Source: Artemia franciscana
Lineage: Eukaryota; Arthropoda; Branchiopoda; Anostraca; Artemiidae
DNA: 64,000 nt
Assembly: GCF_032884065.1 (NCBI RefSeq)
Contig: NW_027062884.1
Span: forward strand, 62,001-126,000
Direction: 5' to 3'
A program made the position numbers and the translations under genes. The first letter of the stretch is position 1. The number at the start of each line of letters is the position of its first letter. The notes under the pieces were generated by a model, which was not told the origin of the DNA, did not search any database, and worked only from the letters and a program-made list of their open reading frames with translations. Of the stretch, positions 48,507 through 58,036 are shown one piece after another.

Positions 48507-48587
48507 TGCTAAAGCCAAGGTTCGAACCTGGAACCTCTCGGATCTAGAACTTGGAACATAACGCTTTACCAACTCAGCTACTTCGGC
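48507..48587 (-). repeat. tRNA-like sequence in the palindrome, right copy
   Basis: Inverted copy of 47226-47305 with a few differences (for example TTCCAGGTTCGAACC in the T-arm region). Same limits: good A-box, B-box, acceptor and T-arm, poor anticodon arm. Confidence 0.5.
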
Positions 48588-48934
48588 TTGAATACATTCG
48601 TTTTGAGCAGCTTCCTCGGCTGTTGCCATTCAGTCATTTTACAAATAGAAATTTCTCTTTCAACCATCTTCTTACAATTAAAAATTTGTCTTTGAACGAT
48701 TTTCTTAAATACCTGTGTCCTGGTCGTCATTTATATTCCCTGTGTCCCGGTATTCCAGTCTGTAATTTCTCTTTGAGTGTCCCGGTCGGCATTTATATTC
48801 TCTCTGTCCCGGTCGTCATTTGTGTCCCGGTCTGTAATTTCTCTTTGATTTTTTTTTTAGTTTTTTTTTAGTTTTTGTTTATTTTTTCTTTTTTCAGTTT
48901 TCTTTTTCTTCTTTATTTTTCAGCGTCACTAGCG

Positions 48935-49046
48935 ATGATGATTGGGTTTGGGATTTTGACTTGGATAAGGTCATCAATGCCTACCAGATTTTAGTTGAAA
49001 AAACGAAGGTTCGGCGATATGTATTTCACATTGAAGCTGAAAAATA
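48935..49046 (+). pseudogene. End of the Helitron charged N-terminal ORF
   Basis: Reads SDDDWVWDFDLDKVINAYQI then LVEKTKVRRYVFHIEAEK and a TAA. The minus-strand relative at 54450-54704 stops after DDDWV because TGG there is TGA. This copy therefore shows that the original ORF continued about 32 residues further. Only this end piece is present here. Confidence 0.6.
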
Positions 49047-49447
49047 AAGAAGAAAAAGAAAACTGAAAAAAGAAAAAATTTAAAAAACATGACGACCGGG
49101 ACACAGGGAATATAAATGACGACCAGGACACGCTGAAAAATAAAGAAGAAAAAGAAAACTGAAAAAAGAAAAAATGTAAAAAACTAAAAAATACTAAAAA
49201 GAAAAAACACTCCAAGAGAAATTACAGACCGGGACACAAATGACGACCGGGACAGAGGGAATATAAATAACGACCGGGACACTCAAAGAGAAATTACAGA
49301 CTGGGATACCGGGACACAAATGACGACCGGGACACAGGGAATATAAATGACGACCAGGACACAGGTATTTAAGAATATCGTTCAAAGACAAATTTTTAAT
49401 TGTAAGAAGACCGTTGAAAGAGAAATTTCTAATTGTAAAATGACTGA

Positions 49448-49602
49448 AGAACCTACAATGGCAACGGTACCACCATCGAAGTAGATAACCAGTGGGTTGT
49501 TCCATATTCCCCATTATTATCAAAAACATTTAATGCACACATAAACGTTGAATACTGTAACTCCGTAAAGGCAATCAAATACATATGTAAATACGTCAAC
49601 AA
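49448..49602 (+). pseudogene. Helitron Rep, two-tyrosine segment
   Basis: Reads RTYNGNGTTIEVDNQWVVPY, SPLLSKTFNAHINVEYCNSV and KAIKYICKYVNN. The DNQWVVPY and NVEYCNSVKAIKY stretches and the Y-x-x-x-Y pair (codons 49580-49582 and 49592-49594) are the Rep motif 3 region of Helitrons, where the tyrosines cut and join DNA. The upstream HUH (two-histidine) half is absent. The left junction, directly after ATGACTGA, is identical in the 54049 copy. Confidence 0.75.
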
Positions 49603-50203
49603 CATGCAACATAAACATGCAACATAAAATTGTCCATCGGAAAAATAATCCATATTTAGATCTATACCTCATTATTCTAATGAATGCCCTTGAGCTTTGT
49701 TGATGGTGATTGCTAGTCGAATATTCCCTCTGCCCCCGGCATCAACAAAGCTCAATTGTTGATGCCGGGGAATGTTCGACTAGCAATCACCATCAACAAA
49801 GTTCAAGGGCATTCATTAGAATAATGAGGTATAGATCTAAATACGGATTATTTTTCCGATGGACAATTTTATGTTGCATGTTCAAGAGTCGGTAAACCTG
49901 ACAATCTATTTATAAGCACAGACAATAGGACATCGAAGAATGTTGTATATTCGCAAGTTTTACGTAGTTAAAAACCTATATATATATCTATAACGAAAAG
50001 AAAAATATTTTGTCTTTTATCTATATTCACAAGTGGGACACAGGGACACAACTACAATGGCGCGTAACTAATATGGCGCGTAACGACTTACGCGCGGGGG
50101 GGGGGGGGGGGGGGGGGGGGGGGGTGGGGTGCTTGAGGGTTGGGGTGCGAAGCGCCTCCCGAATAGCTAGTATTTATGTATGTATATTTAATATATTATA
50201 TAT

Positions 50204-50215
50204 AGTATATATATA

Positions 50216-50300
<85 letters not shown>
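50204..50300. repeat. (TA)n tract between two Helitron 3' ends
   Basis: About 97 bp of TA separate the plus-strand CTAG at 50167-50170 (via a TA-rich link) from the minus-strand CTAG at 50301-50304. Confidence 0.9.
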
Positions 50301-50301
<1 letters not shown>

Positions 50302-50354
50302 TAGCTGTTGGGGTGGCGCTTCGCGCCACCCCAACACCTAGTTGGTGGGGCGCT

Positions 50355-51047
50355 TCAAGGCCCTGTCAAGATTGTGGCCTCTATTAAGTTTTCCATTGTT
50401 TTTTTTACGGCAAGTCGCGTGCCATTGCAAAGCTTTGGTGGGTTGATATTTCTTAAAATTATTATTGGTACGCCTATTTTTAGTTGTAGCACGTGTGGTA
50501 AAAACACTGAAAGATCCACGGATGGATAATTAACCGCTTCATTTGGTTCCAAAACTGTGTCGACTGATTTGTAAAGGACTGCCTGGTCTCGAATCTTGGT
50601 CAAAACAATATTGTTGATTTCGTGGACGTCTATATTTTTGGGTGCGAGAATCGCTCTTTCACTTAGCCATTTATTATTTTTATAATTTTTTAGAATATTC
50701 GGGAATACTTTTTCAATCAATTCATTTTTGGACGTCACTAAATTACAGAAATCAGCAGGTAGTTGTATACGTCCTGAAATTGAGTCTACTGGGAGCTTTC
50801 CGTTTCCAATTGCCAGCAATTGATCTGAAAATGTTTGACCAGAGTCATCGTTTTGCAATCCGACACGCATATTTGTAGTTAATTTTAATTTTTTTACGTG
50901 TGCCCATAAATTAGAATTTTTCAGGCAAGCATTCATTTCGTCTGCAGGAGTTGATCTAGGTATTATAGGTAATATTTGCCTGAAATCTCCCGCAAGCAAT
51001 ATTAATGTGCTGCCAAAGCGTTTCGACTTCCCTCGCAAATCTTTCAA
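50355..51047 (-). pseudogene. Helitron helicase, middle and C part in H10
   Basis: 230-codon frame starting within the DLRGKSKRFGSTLILLAGDF segment: motif III GDFRQILPI, LTTNMRVGLQNDDSGQTFSD, and on to NLIEATILTGP, where it runs into the 3' hairpins (deletion of motifs V and VI). It continues 51455-51048 after a stop. The GDFRQ Asp is kept. Confidence 0.85.
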
Positions 51048-51460
51048 TCATTGATCCAGAGCCTCGAGCGATTTTTTGTGTGCCATTGTGCACTCATCCC
51101 AAATAATAAGTTTGCATTGCTGCAATACTTTACCCATCCCAGATGATTTGGAAATATTGCACGTGGGAGTTTCTGTAGAATGGAAATTCAGAGGCAATTT
51201 CAAAGCGGAATGAGCAGTTCTTCCACCAGGCAGCAATGTTGCGGGTATTCCGGACGACTCAATTGCCAACGCTATATCATTTTTTGATCGAATTGATGCC
51301 AGAATCAGTTTTATCACAAACTTTTTGCCAGTACCTCCTGGCGCATCCAAAAAGAAAATTTCTCCGACGTTGTTATCGACACAATGCATTATCGCATCAT
51401 AAATGTCTTTTTGTTCCGACGTTAACTTGGAAATGTTATTTTGTACATACGACAATAGAT
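51048..51460 (-). pseudogene. Helitron helicase, Walker A/B part in H10
   Basis: Reads YVQNNISKLTSEQKDIYDAI, Walker A DAPGGTGKKFVIKLIL (GGTGKT changed to GGTGKK, a loss of the Ser/Thr that binds Mg2+), IPATLLPGGRTAHSALKL, and Walker B LIIWDECTMAHKKSLEAL, then a stop. Damaged at the nucleotide-binding loop. Confidence 0.85.
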
Positions 51461-52000
51461 CACTCGTACTTTAACTTTTTCAATCAATTCATTTTTGGAC
51501 GTCACTAAATTATAGAAATCAGCAGGTAGTTGTATACGTCCTGAAATTGAGTCTATCGTATCATAAATGTCTTTTTGTTCCGACGTTAACTTGGAAATGT
51601 TATTTTGTACATACGACAATAGATCACTCGTACTGTAACTTTGTTCACGATCCAATTCTACACATGTCGAAACAGCAGCGATACGGTTAGGTGAAGGCAT
51701 TCCCAAATCCTGAAGAGGTTTGTTGAAGAGGTAAAATAAATGTCTTTTTGTTCCGACGTTAACTTGGAAATGTTATTTTGTACATACGACAATAGATCAC
51801 TCGTACTGTAACTTTGTTCACGATCCAATTCTACACATGTCGAAACAGCAGCGATACGGTTAGGTGAAGGCATTCCCAAATCCTGAAGAGGTTTAGACAT
51901 GCATATTTGTAGTTAATTTTAATATTTTTACGTGTGCCCATAAATTAGAATTTTTCAGGCAAGCATTCATTTCGTCTGCAGGAGTTAAACTGCGTAAAAA
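51461..52000 (-). pseudogene. Shuffled, repeated linker pieces in H10
   Basis: The segment MPSPNRIAAVSTCVELDREQ plus the QKDIY end occurs at about 51895-51735 and again at 51700-51545, and its last part once more at 51475-51400. Pieces of the ISGRIQLPADFYNLVTSK region are inserted between them (51555-51475), and a piece reading NACLKNSNLWAHVK lies at 51975-51925. Template-switching or repeated unequal repair would explain it. Confidence 0.75.
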
Positions 52001-52160
52001 TTGCGAATATACAACATTCTTGGCTTTCCTATTGTTTGTGCATATACAAAGCCGTATGTACTAATAATGACGTCATATGCAACCGCTCTTTTTACAAACA
52101 AACAAACATGCATACACACAACTCGTTTTTATAAAGATAGATAGATAGATGCAATACAAA

Positions 52161-52658
52161 TTAACTGCGTAAAACTTGCGAATATACAACATTCTTCGCT
52201 GTCCAATTGTCGTTGCATATAAATAGATTGTCAGGTTTACCGACCCTCGAACATGCAACGTACAATTGTCCATGGGAAAAACAATCAGTATTAAGATCTA
52301 TACCAAATTTTTCTAATGATTGACCTTGAGCTTTGTTAATAGTGATTGCAAATGCTAATCGAATTGGGAATTGCAATCTTTTAAATTGAAAAGGCAGATC
52401 CGTTGGAATCATGGGAATGCGAGGAATAAGAACAGCCTCACCCTCAAAAGGCCCTGTCAAGATTGTGGCCTCTATTAGGTTTTCCATTGTTTTTTTGACG
52501 GCAAGTCGCGTGCCATTGCAAAGCTTTGGTGGGTTGATATTTCTTAAAAGTATTATTGGTACGCCTATTTTTAGTTGTAGCACGTGTGGTGGAAACCTTG
52601 CAAGATCTATGGAATTTAAAAATTCAGATGGATAATGAACCGCTTCATTTGGTTCCAA
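52161..52658 (-). pseudogene. Helitron helicase C-terminal part, intact segment
   Basis: 165 open codons: [38 protein letters not shown], motif V AITINKAQGQSLEKFGIDL, motif [18 protein letters not shown], and the stop after VLRS. This is the cleanest C-terminal end in the window. The nested short Helitron (with TTTATAAAAACGAGTTGTG at about 52115) follows directly. Confidence 0.85.
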
Positions 52659-52705
52659 AATTGTGTCGACTGACTTTTAAAGGACTGCCTGGTCTCGAAT
52701 CTTGG

Positions 52706-53818
52706 TCAAACAATATTGTTGATTTCGTGGACGTCTATATTTTTGGGTGCGAGAATCGCTCTTTCACTTAGCCATTTATTATTTTTATAATTTTTTAGAA
52801 TATTCGGAAATACTTTTTCAATCAATTCATTTTTGGACGTCACTAAATTATAGAAATCAGCAGGTAGTTGTATACGTCCTGAAATTGAGTCTATCGTATC
52901 ATAAATGTCTTTTTGTTCCGACGTTAACTTGGAAATGTTATTTTGTACACACGACAATAGATCACTCGTACTGTAACTTTGTTCACGATCCAATTCTACA
53001 CATGTCGAAACAGCAGCGATACGGTTAGGTGAAGGCATTCCCAAATCCTGAAGAGGTTTGTTTGCCATACGTACGCACAAATCTTCTATAGTAACTAAAG
53101 TGTAGTTATAAATTTCTGATGTAAAATCAAAAGTCATATCTGACGTCTCTAACTGTTTTCGATGGAGTATATCTTCGGACATTTCTGACTTATATTTTTC
53201 CCATAACTCTGTAGGAGCTGATGGAGAGCAAGTTGTTAAAATGATGCCAAACAATGCACGAATTTGACTTGGGGTTGACGTTTCGCAAGCGTCAATAATG
53301 CAGTTATGCCAGTGTTGGTCATTCTCCAATAAATTCAGAGCTTGGCATGCACTACGGTAAGTGTCATGTATAGTACCGTTTACAGTTCTCAAATACTCAA
53401 AGGATGTCGGACCGGGTACATTCACCAAAAGCAGGCGTAGAAAGAAGCATTCATGTTGATTGGGGTGAACGGTGTAGAGTCTTCCTATCGTGGTATCTTT
53501 GAAGATGGTAGGTTGGCCGTCGACTGACTTACCCTGTTTTCGACGTTCAAATACTCTATTTTTAGTATTCCACGTGTAATACGAAGGCACTTCAGTATAC
53601 AGCAGTTTTTTTGCAAAAGAATCATTTTTGCAAAGCGAAAATAAAGCTGTTAATTTTGTATCCGGTGGATTCAGGGCTCTTTGTTGCACGTTGGTTTCCG
53701 AGAAATAAACACGTTGACCATTCTGTAAATGTACCGCTAAGTGAACAACAGCTGGACTACGTTCATGTATCGGAAATGAAAGAATTCGCCAAACAGCTTC
53801 ATTACTGGTTATGTATCT
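52706..53818 (-). pseudogene. Rep-helicase linker fused in frame to helicase with ATPase core deleted
   Basis: Open from 53818 to 52706: RYITSNEAVWRILSFPIHER, VVHLAVHLQNGQRVYFSETN, FAKKLLYTEVPSYYTWN, HPNQHECFFLRLLLVNVPGP, DTYRSACQALNLLENDQHWH, IRALFGIILTTCSP, MTFDFTSEIYNYTL, then QKDIYDTI joined directly to DSISGRIQLPADFYNLV and on to NIDVHEINNIV. The join removes Walker A, Walker B and motif III but keeps the frame, giving a helicase-dead yet open protein. It continues the Rep fragment upstream with one in-frame TGA (53819-53821). Confidence 0.85.
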
Positions 53819-53821
53819 TCA

Positions 53822-54049
53822 CGCCTGATATTGTACGATTTCGTCGAAATCTTTGATTTCGGGCTGCAAGCAAAAAACTGCCATGTTACTGCCTTTGTTG
53901 ACGTATTTACAAATGTATTTGATTGCCTTTACGGAGTTACAGTATTCAACGTTTATGTGTGCATTAAATGTTTTTGATAATAATGGGGAATATGGAACAA
54001 CCCACTGGTTATCTACTTCGATGGTGGTACCGTTGCCATTGTAGGTTCT
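53822..54049 (-). pseudogene. Helitron Rep, two-tyrosine half
   Basis: In frame with the linker: RTYNGNGTTIEVDNQWVVPY, SKTFNAHINVEYCNSV, KAIKYICKYVNKGSNMAVF, LQPEIKDFDEIVQYQA, then TGA. The Y-x-x-x-Y tyrosine codons are at 53915-53917 and 53903-53905. Rep nicks and religates DNA in rolling-circle transposition; the histidine (HUH) half is missing, replaced by a junction to the 5' start context ATGACTGA. Confidence 0.85.
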
Positions 54050-54059
54050 TCAGTCATTT

Positions 54060-54360
54060 TAAAATTAGAAATTTCTCTTTCAACGGTCTTCTTACAATTA
54101 AAAATTTGTCTTTGAACGATATTCTTAAATACCTGTGTCCTGGTCGTCATTTATATTCCCTGTGTCCCGGTCGTTATTTGTGTCCCGGTATCCCAGTCTG
54201 TAATTTCTCTTTGAGTGTCCCGGTCGTTATTTATATTCCCTCTGTCCCGGTCGTCATTTGTGTCCCGGTCTGTAATTTCTCTTTGAGTGTTTTTTCTTTT
54301 TAGTATTTTTCAGTTTTTTACATTTTTTCTTTTTTCAGTTTTCTTTTTCTTCTTTATTTT
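54060..54360 (-). repeat. GGGACAC minisatellite inside H10
   Basis: Same unit family as 33720-34095, flanked by A-rich sequence with AAAGAAGAAAAAGAAAACTG. Reversed counterpart of 49050-49435; the two differ by few bases, pointing to a common recent source. Confidence 0.85.
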
Positions 54361-54449
54361 TCAGCTTCACTATGAAATACATATCGCCGAACCTTTGTTT
54401 TTTTAACTAAAATCTGGTAGGCATTGATGACCTTATCCAAGTCAAAATC

Positions 54450-54704
54450 TCAAACCCAATCATCATCGCTATCATTTTCAGTTTTGATATGTTTTGACTC
54501 TCGCTGTCCAGGTGGATCTTCATCTAACTGCGCGGTTTTGCGTTCTTTAGCCTCAAGCCTGTTTCCTTGCTGTTCTTTTGATTCCTCGGCACGCTTTCTT
54601 TTCTGACTTTCTCTATCAGCAGCAAGTTTTTTGGCATAGACTCTTTGAGCATCTTCATCGGCTTTTGCCATTGTAATTTCATCAGTCATTTTAAACTTAA
54701 ACAT
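54450..54704 (-). CDS. Helitron charged N-terminal small ORF (84 codons)
   Basis: Minus-strand ATG frame: MFKFKMTDEITMAKADEDAQ, then KKLAADRESQKRKRAEESKE, QQGNRLEAKERKTAQLDEDP and NDSDDDWV, TGA. Rich in Lys, Arg and Glu, with an acidic end; likely helical and possibly nucleic-acid or nucleus directed (KRKR). It shares the KRKRAEES unit with the 6061-6190 remnant, so it is the start of the element's protein. Met6 (MTDE) matches the ATGACTGA context kept in other copies and may be the true start. The last codon is a stop here but Trp in the 48935 copy. No signal peptide. Confidence 0.65.
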   Translation of the reverse strand: MFKFKMTDEITMAKADEDAQRVYAKKLAADRESQKRKRAEESKEQQGNRLEAKERKTAQLDEDPPGQRESKHIKTENDSDDDWV

Positions 54705-54747
54705 TAATAGATTTCCACGTGAACATATATGTCTTAAATATCTTTAA

Positions 54748-54819
54748 TGACGTCACCGTCATAGTAAAAATGACGACAACTAACTTCATGACGTCAGTCG
54801 ATACAGAAACATGACGTCA
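54748..54819 (-). promoter_or_regulatory. Cluster of three TGACGTCA octamers in the H10 5' region
   Basis: Sites at 54748-54755, 54789-54796 and 54812-54819, between the element's 5' end and the small ORF, the place expected for a promoter. Spacing closely matches the 26924-26995 cluster. Confidence 0.5.
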
Positions 54820-54871
54820 CTTGACAGACAGACACACAGACAGACAACTTATTTTTATATATATAGATAGA

Positions 54872-57064
54872 TTACAATGCCAAAAAGATGTTTTTCTACA
54901 AAACTGTTTAAAAAAGCCCCCCCCCCCCCCAAATAACGCCTCTGTAATCTATATAATAAACTGTGATTGGATTTGAAGGTCTTTTATAGTTCCTGCCCTT
55001 AATGTGTGGTTTATCTTTATATTTTAAACTAATGGTTTCATTTATAGAGGCTAAAGAGTATCTAATAACCCAACAGAACTGTAAATCAAATACTATTAGA
55101 AACAAACATCAGTTATAATAAACATTGCTTCAAGCATATTTGTAAACCACAAAAGAAAAACAAAAGAAACAACAAAAGAAAACAAAAAATTGAATAATAG
55201 CACATAGCATAATTGCAAAGCCCAGGTCATGCTGGGATTAATAATAGCAAAATTGCAAAGCCCGGGTCATGCTGGGATTAATTACGGCTGCGAAGTATAA
55301 GAACAAGGAAAAGTGTGTTTTTTTTGCATATTTATCCGCGTTATATCTCGAAAACATGTAGTTATATTAAGTGTAGTTTTGATCACGTTGGCCTGTGTTG
55401 TCTTTTATCATGTATTGACAAAAAACGTATTTTCGCACATCCATATTACGGTATGTTCAAAAAAGCAGCTATAAACAAGCAGCACGAAGGGAAAATGTTG
55501 TTCTTAATCATCATATTAATCGTTCAGAGCCTTTTAATTATTTTTTATTTTTTAAGAAATAATTCCAAAACTGAGTCGGTGCCAAAAAACTTGAAGCGAG
55601 GGGACAATCTGCCCCCTTATCTGAAATTAGGCTACTGGACCCCTTCTTCGTGGATTAGACTGTAAGTCATGCCCAGGGGTATATAAGACTTATATAGAAA
55701 AGGATGATCGTATAAACTACGGAGGGGGTTCATTGGATTACTAATCAGAAGTTTTAGTGCCTTTTTTGAGATTCCGAGTGATGGTAATGTGGACACCCTA
55801 ACACCCCCCCCCCACATAAACACAAACACATCGTATTACCCGAAATGCATCTGATAGAAACTTTGAGATGGCTATTTGTTGTCGTATGAACTTGAAAAAG
55901 GCTCATTCGATTAGAAATTGAAAGGGCTAGTGCATTTTTAATAGTCAAAAGTGATCGGAGGTCAGCAATCCCCCCCACGCCCATCAATTCCCAAAACACG
56001 TATAATGAAAATTTTAAGATAGTCATTTTGTTTAGCGTAGTTGAAAGGTCTGAAAATTATGTCTTTGATAATGACAACCCCCCCCCCACAGCCCTCAGTG
56101 CAAGGGTTGTAAGTTATACCTCAAGGGCATATAAGGTTCTTATGAAAAGGTTTGTTGTTTAAACTCCTTATAGGGCTCATTGGATTAGAAATCATATGTT
56201 CTAGTTCTTTTTTTAAGAGTCAAAGTGATTGGAGCAGCACCTTCACCCCCCCCCCTTACGTATTGTATTTTATTAAAACATCTGATATGCCCCAGGGGCA
56301 TATCAGGTTTTTATGTAAGTGGTGGTCATGTGAACTTTAGAAGAGGCTCATTGAATTTGAGATGGATAGTTCTAGTTCCCTTTTTAAGAGTCGAATATGA
56401 CAGAGAGGAACTAGCCCTCCTCACTGACATCCTCTTTTCTTAAAACAAATTTAACTGAAATCGTGAGACAGCCATTTCGTTACCAGTAGTAAGGGTTGTA
56501 GGTTAAGCCGCGGGGCATATAAGGTTTTTGGGAACGAGAGGTCATATAAGCTTTGAATCGGATAGACCTCATTTGATTGGAGTTTGGAAGTTCCAGTACC
56601 CTTTTTAATAGTTAAAAATGAATGGAGTTCAATCAGCCCCTCCCAAGCCTATCATTCCCCAAAACATATCTGATTGAAATTTTGAGAGATCTGTTTCGTT
56701 CAGCCTTTTTAAAAGATCCAGTAATTATGTCTGAGGATGTCAAACTGCCCAAAGTTCTCAGGGCAAGGGTTGTAACTTAGGCAATTTTTTCATAGTTTAC
56801 AAGCAGTATATGTTATTGAGAAAGGCATGCATGTTTGAACTTTACTTTCCATGAAGACGAAGGGCATTCAGGTGAGCCTTTCAATATTACTCTTCAAGAG
56901 GAAAGAAAGATTTCTTAAATTTCTTAATTTTGCGAGGGAACCTTTCGCTTGGTTTTAGAAAACTAGTGTTTATTGATGTCCAGTTTTGAACTCTGAGGAT
57001 TTTAACCGATTATTTAGGAAGCTATAGAAGAGAGACAGAGTTTAAATCCTATTAACAACTTAGA
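54872..57064 (+). repeat. Segmental duplicate of 25658-28663 (copy B)
   Basis: Starts exactly at the 5' end of H10 and follows the 25.66-28.66-kb unit: poly-C run (54917-54930), AAAGAAACAAC run, two-unit direct repeat, the uninterrupted empty site at 55410-55424, and forward ~265-bp units (55660-56790). No gene is recognised. Confidence 0.8.
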
Positions 57065-57265
57065 TCATCGTGCCCAAATCCGTTGGCCGGATCCAATACC
57101 AAAATCCAATTTATCAATATCAAAAGAAAGCTTTTTCACATGCTGACCAATGGTCAGCCTAACGCTGGTACCAATCTCCTGATTCTCTGCTTTCAGTCGT
57201 AAGTGTAATGCAAGGTTGGGGGTCAGGTGGGGGCTTAGAAGAGTAATATTGATCTTATTTGCCAT
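57065..57265 (-). CDS. Conserved 66-residue open frame, second copy
   Basis: Reads MANKINITLLSPHLTPNLAL to GSGQRIWAR and TGA, the same length as the copy at 28664-28864, with Gly/Ser, Ala/Thr, Met/Leu, Met/Lys, Phe/Leu and Asn/Asp differences. No domain recognised. It lies within the duplicated segment, so preservation could reflect recent duplication only. Confidence 0.3.
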   Translation of the reverse strand: MANKINITLLSPHLTPNLALHLRLKAENQEIGTSVRLTIGQHVKKLSFDIDKLDFGIGSGQRIWAR

Positions 57266-58036
57266 AGTAAAAATAATTGATAATCAGGCACCTTTTCCGT
57301 GCCCAATCGATTCCGGTTTCGGAAAGTCAGACAAAAACAACTTTATGTAACAAGTATTACTGACTGAAAATGAAAACTTAACAACGAATCTCTAATGACT
57401 CTGGTTTCTTTGACCTGGCATCTCGAATCATAGGCAATGCAATAACGCTGCCCAGTTGAATTGTCCAGTTGATATCTAATTCTGAATTGACGTATTGACG
57501 TCAAATTTTTTATATATTCTCAAATATTATATTAAATAAAACTTACTTCTATTCATATGAAACTGTCAATTAAGAAAAACTAAGTAGAAATTAATACGCC
57601 CCGTTGACAATTTATTAGCACACAGTGTCTTTTGATTTATTCCAACATGCCCCTCAATGTTACCGGAGAGCTCCAAATCGATTCCCCAACCTGCTTTCAA
57701 TATATTACAGGCATGGTATTTTCATTACCTCTGTATATTTAGTCCTATAACTTAAGGTAACATCTATTTTCAATATTCTCTGAAGGTATCAACTTAAACC
57801 CTTAGTTGTTCCTGAAACATTGCAGATGCAATACTTTAAGAGCCTGGCAGCACAAAGTATCTTTTGATTTATCTAGCTGCAGAACTGTGCATAATTATAA
57901 GCTGAAGGGGAGCTTATAGTTTTACAATTATTTCTTTTATCTGGAAAGGAGCTTTTGCTTGTAGATCAGTAACCTCTTTTCGTACATCTTGAGCATATTT
58001 TTCTATGGGTTCACCAAACTTCTTTATCATAGAAGA
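57266..58036. other. Duplicated non-satellite segment (copy B)
   Basis: Matches 28865-29607. Carries a short extra stretch near 57400-57435 relative to that copy. AT-rich; no preserved frame or known element. Confidence 0.5.

Larger units (their letters stand above)
47039..48774. repeat. Large palindrome of Helitron minisatellite sequence
   Basis: Left arm 47039-47861 and right arm 47871-48774 are inverted copies around a 9-base centre (47862-47870). Each arm contains, from outside in: GGGACAC units, a 5' coding-start relative (AAAATGACTGAATGGC at 47175 and its inverse near 48630), a tRNA-like sequence, an A-rich minisatellite and more GGGACAC units. The right arm carries about one extra minisatellite unit (near 47960-48040). 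The left arm runs into the assembly gap, so the palindrome may extend further. Confidence 0.8.
48775..50170 (+). mobile_element. Rearranged Helitron fragments ending in a 3' CTAG
   Basis: Contains, in order: GGGACAC units; a charged-ORF end piece (48935-49046); more minisatellite (49100-49370); the start context AAAATGACTGA joined to a Rep fragment (49438-49602); a small palindrome of helicase motif V/VI sequence (49612-49890); the helicase tail; and a degraded 3' end. The last hairpin is changed to GTTGGGGTGCGAAGCGCCTC with CTAG at 50167-50170, and a poly-G run lies at 50097-50124. Confidence 0.7.
50301..54871 (-). mobile_element. Rearranged Helitron H10 with both termini (4.57 kb)
   Basis: The minus-strand 5' TC at 54871-54870 follows host GTAA; the matching empty sites (about 25657 and 63235) show insertion between A and T on this side. 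The 3' CTAG lies at 50304-50301. Order from 5' to 3': octamer cluster; charged ORF (54704-54450); GGGACAC minisatellite; Rep fragment; linker; helicase with Walker A/B deleted in frame; helicase C-part; nested short Helitron piece; several repeated linker pieces; a second helicase with Walker A; and a deletion into the last two 3' hairpins. The host sequence expected beyond the 3' end is not present at 50300. Confidence 0.8.
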
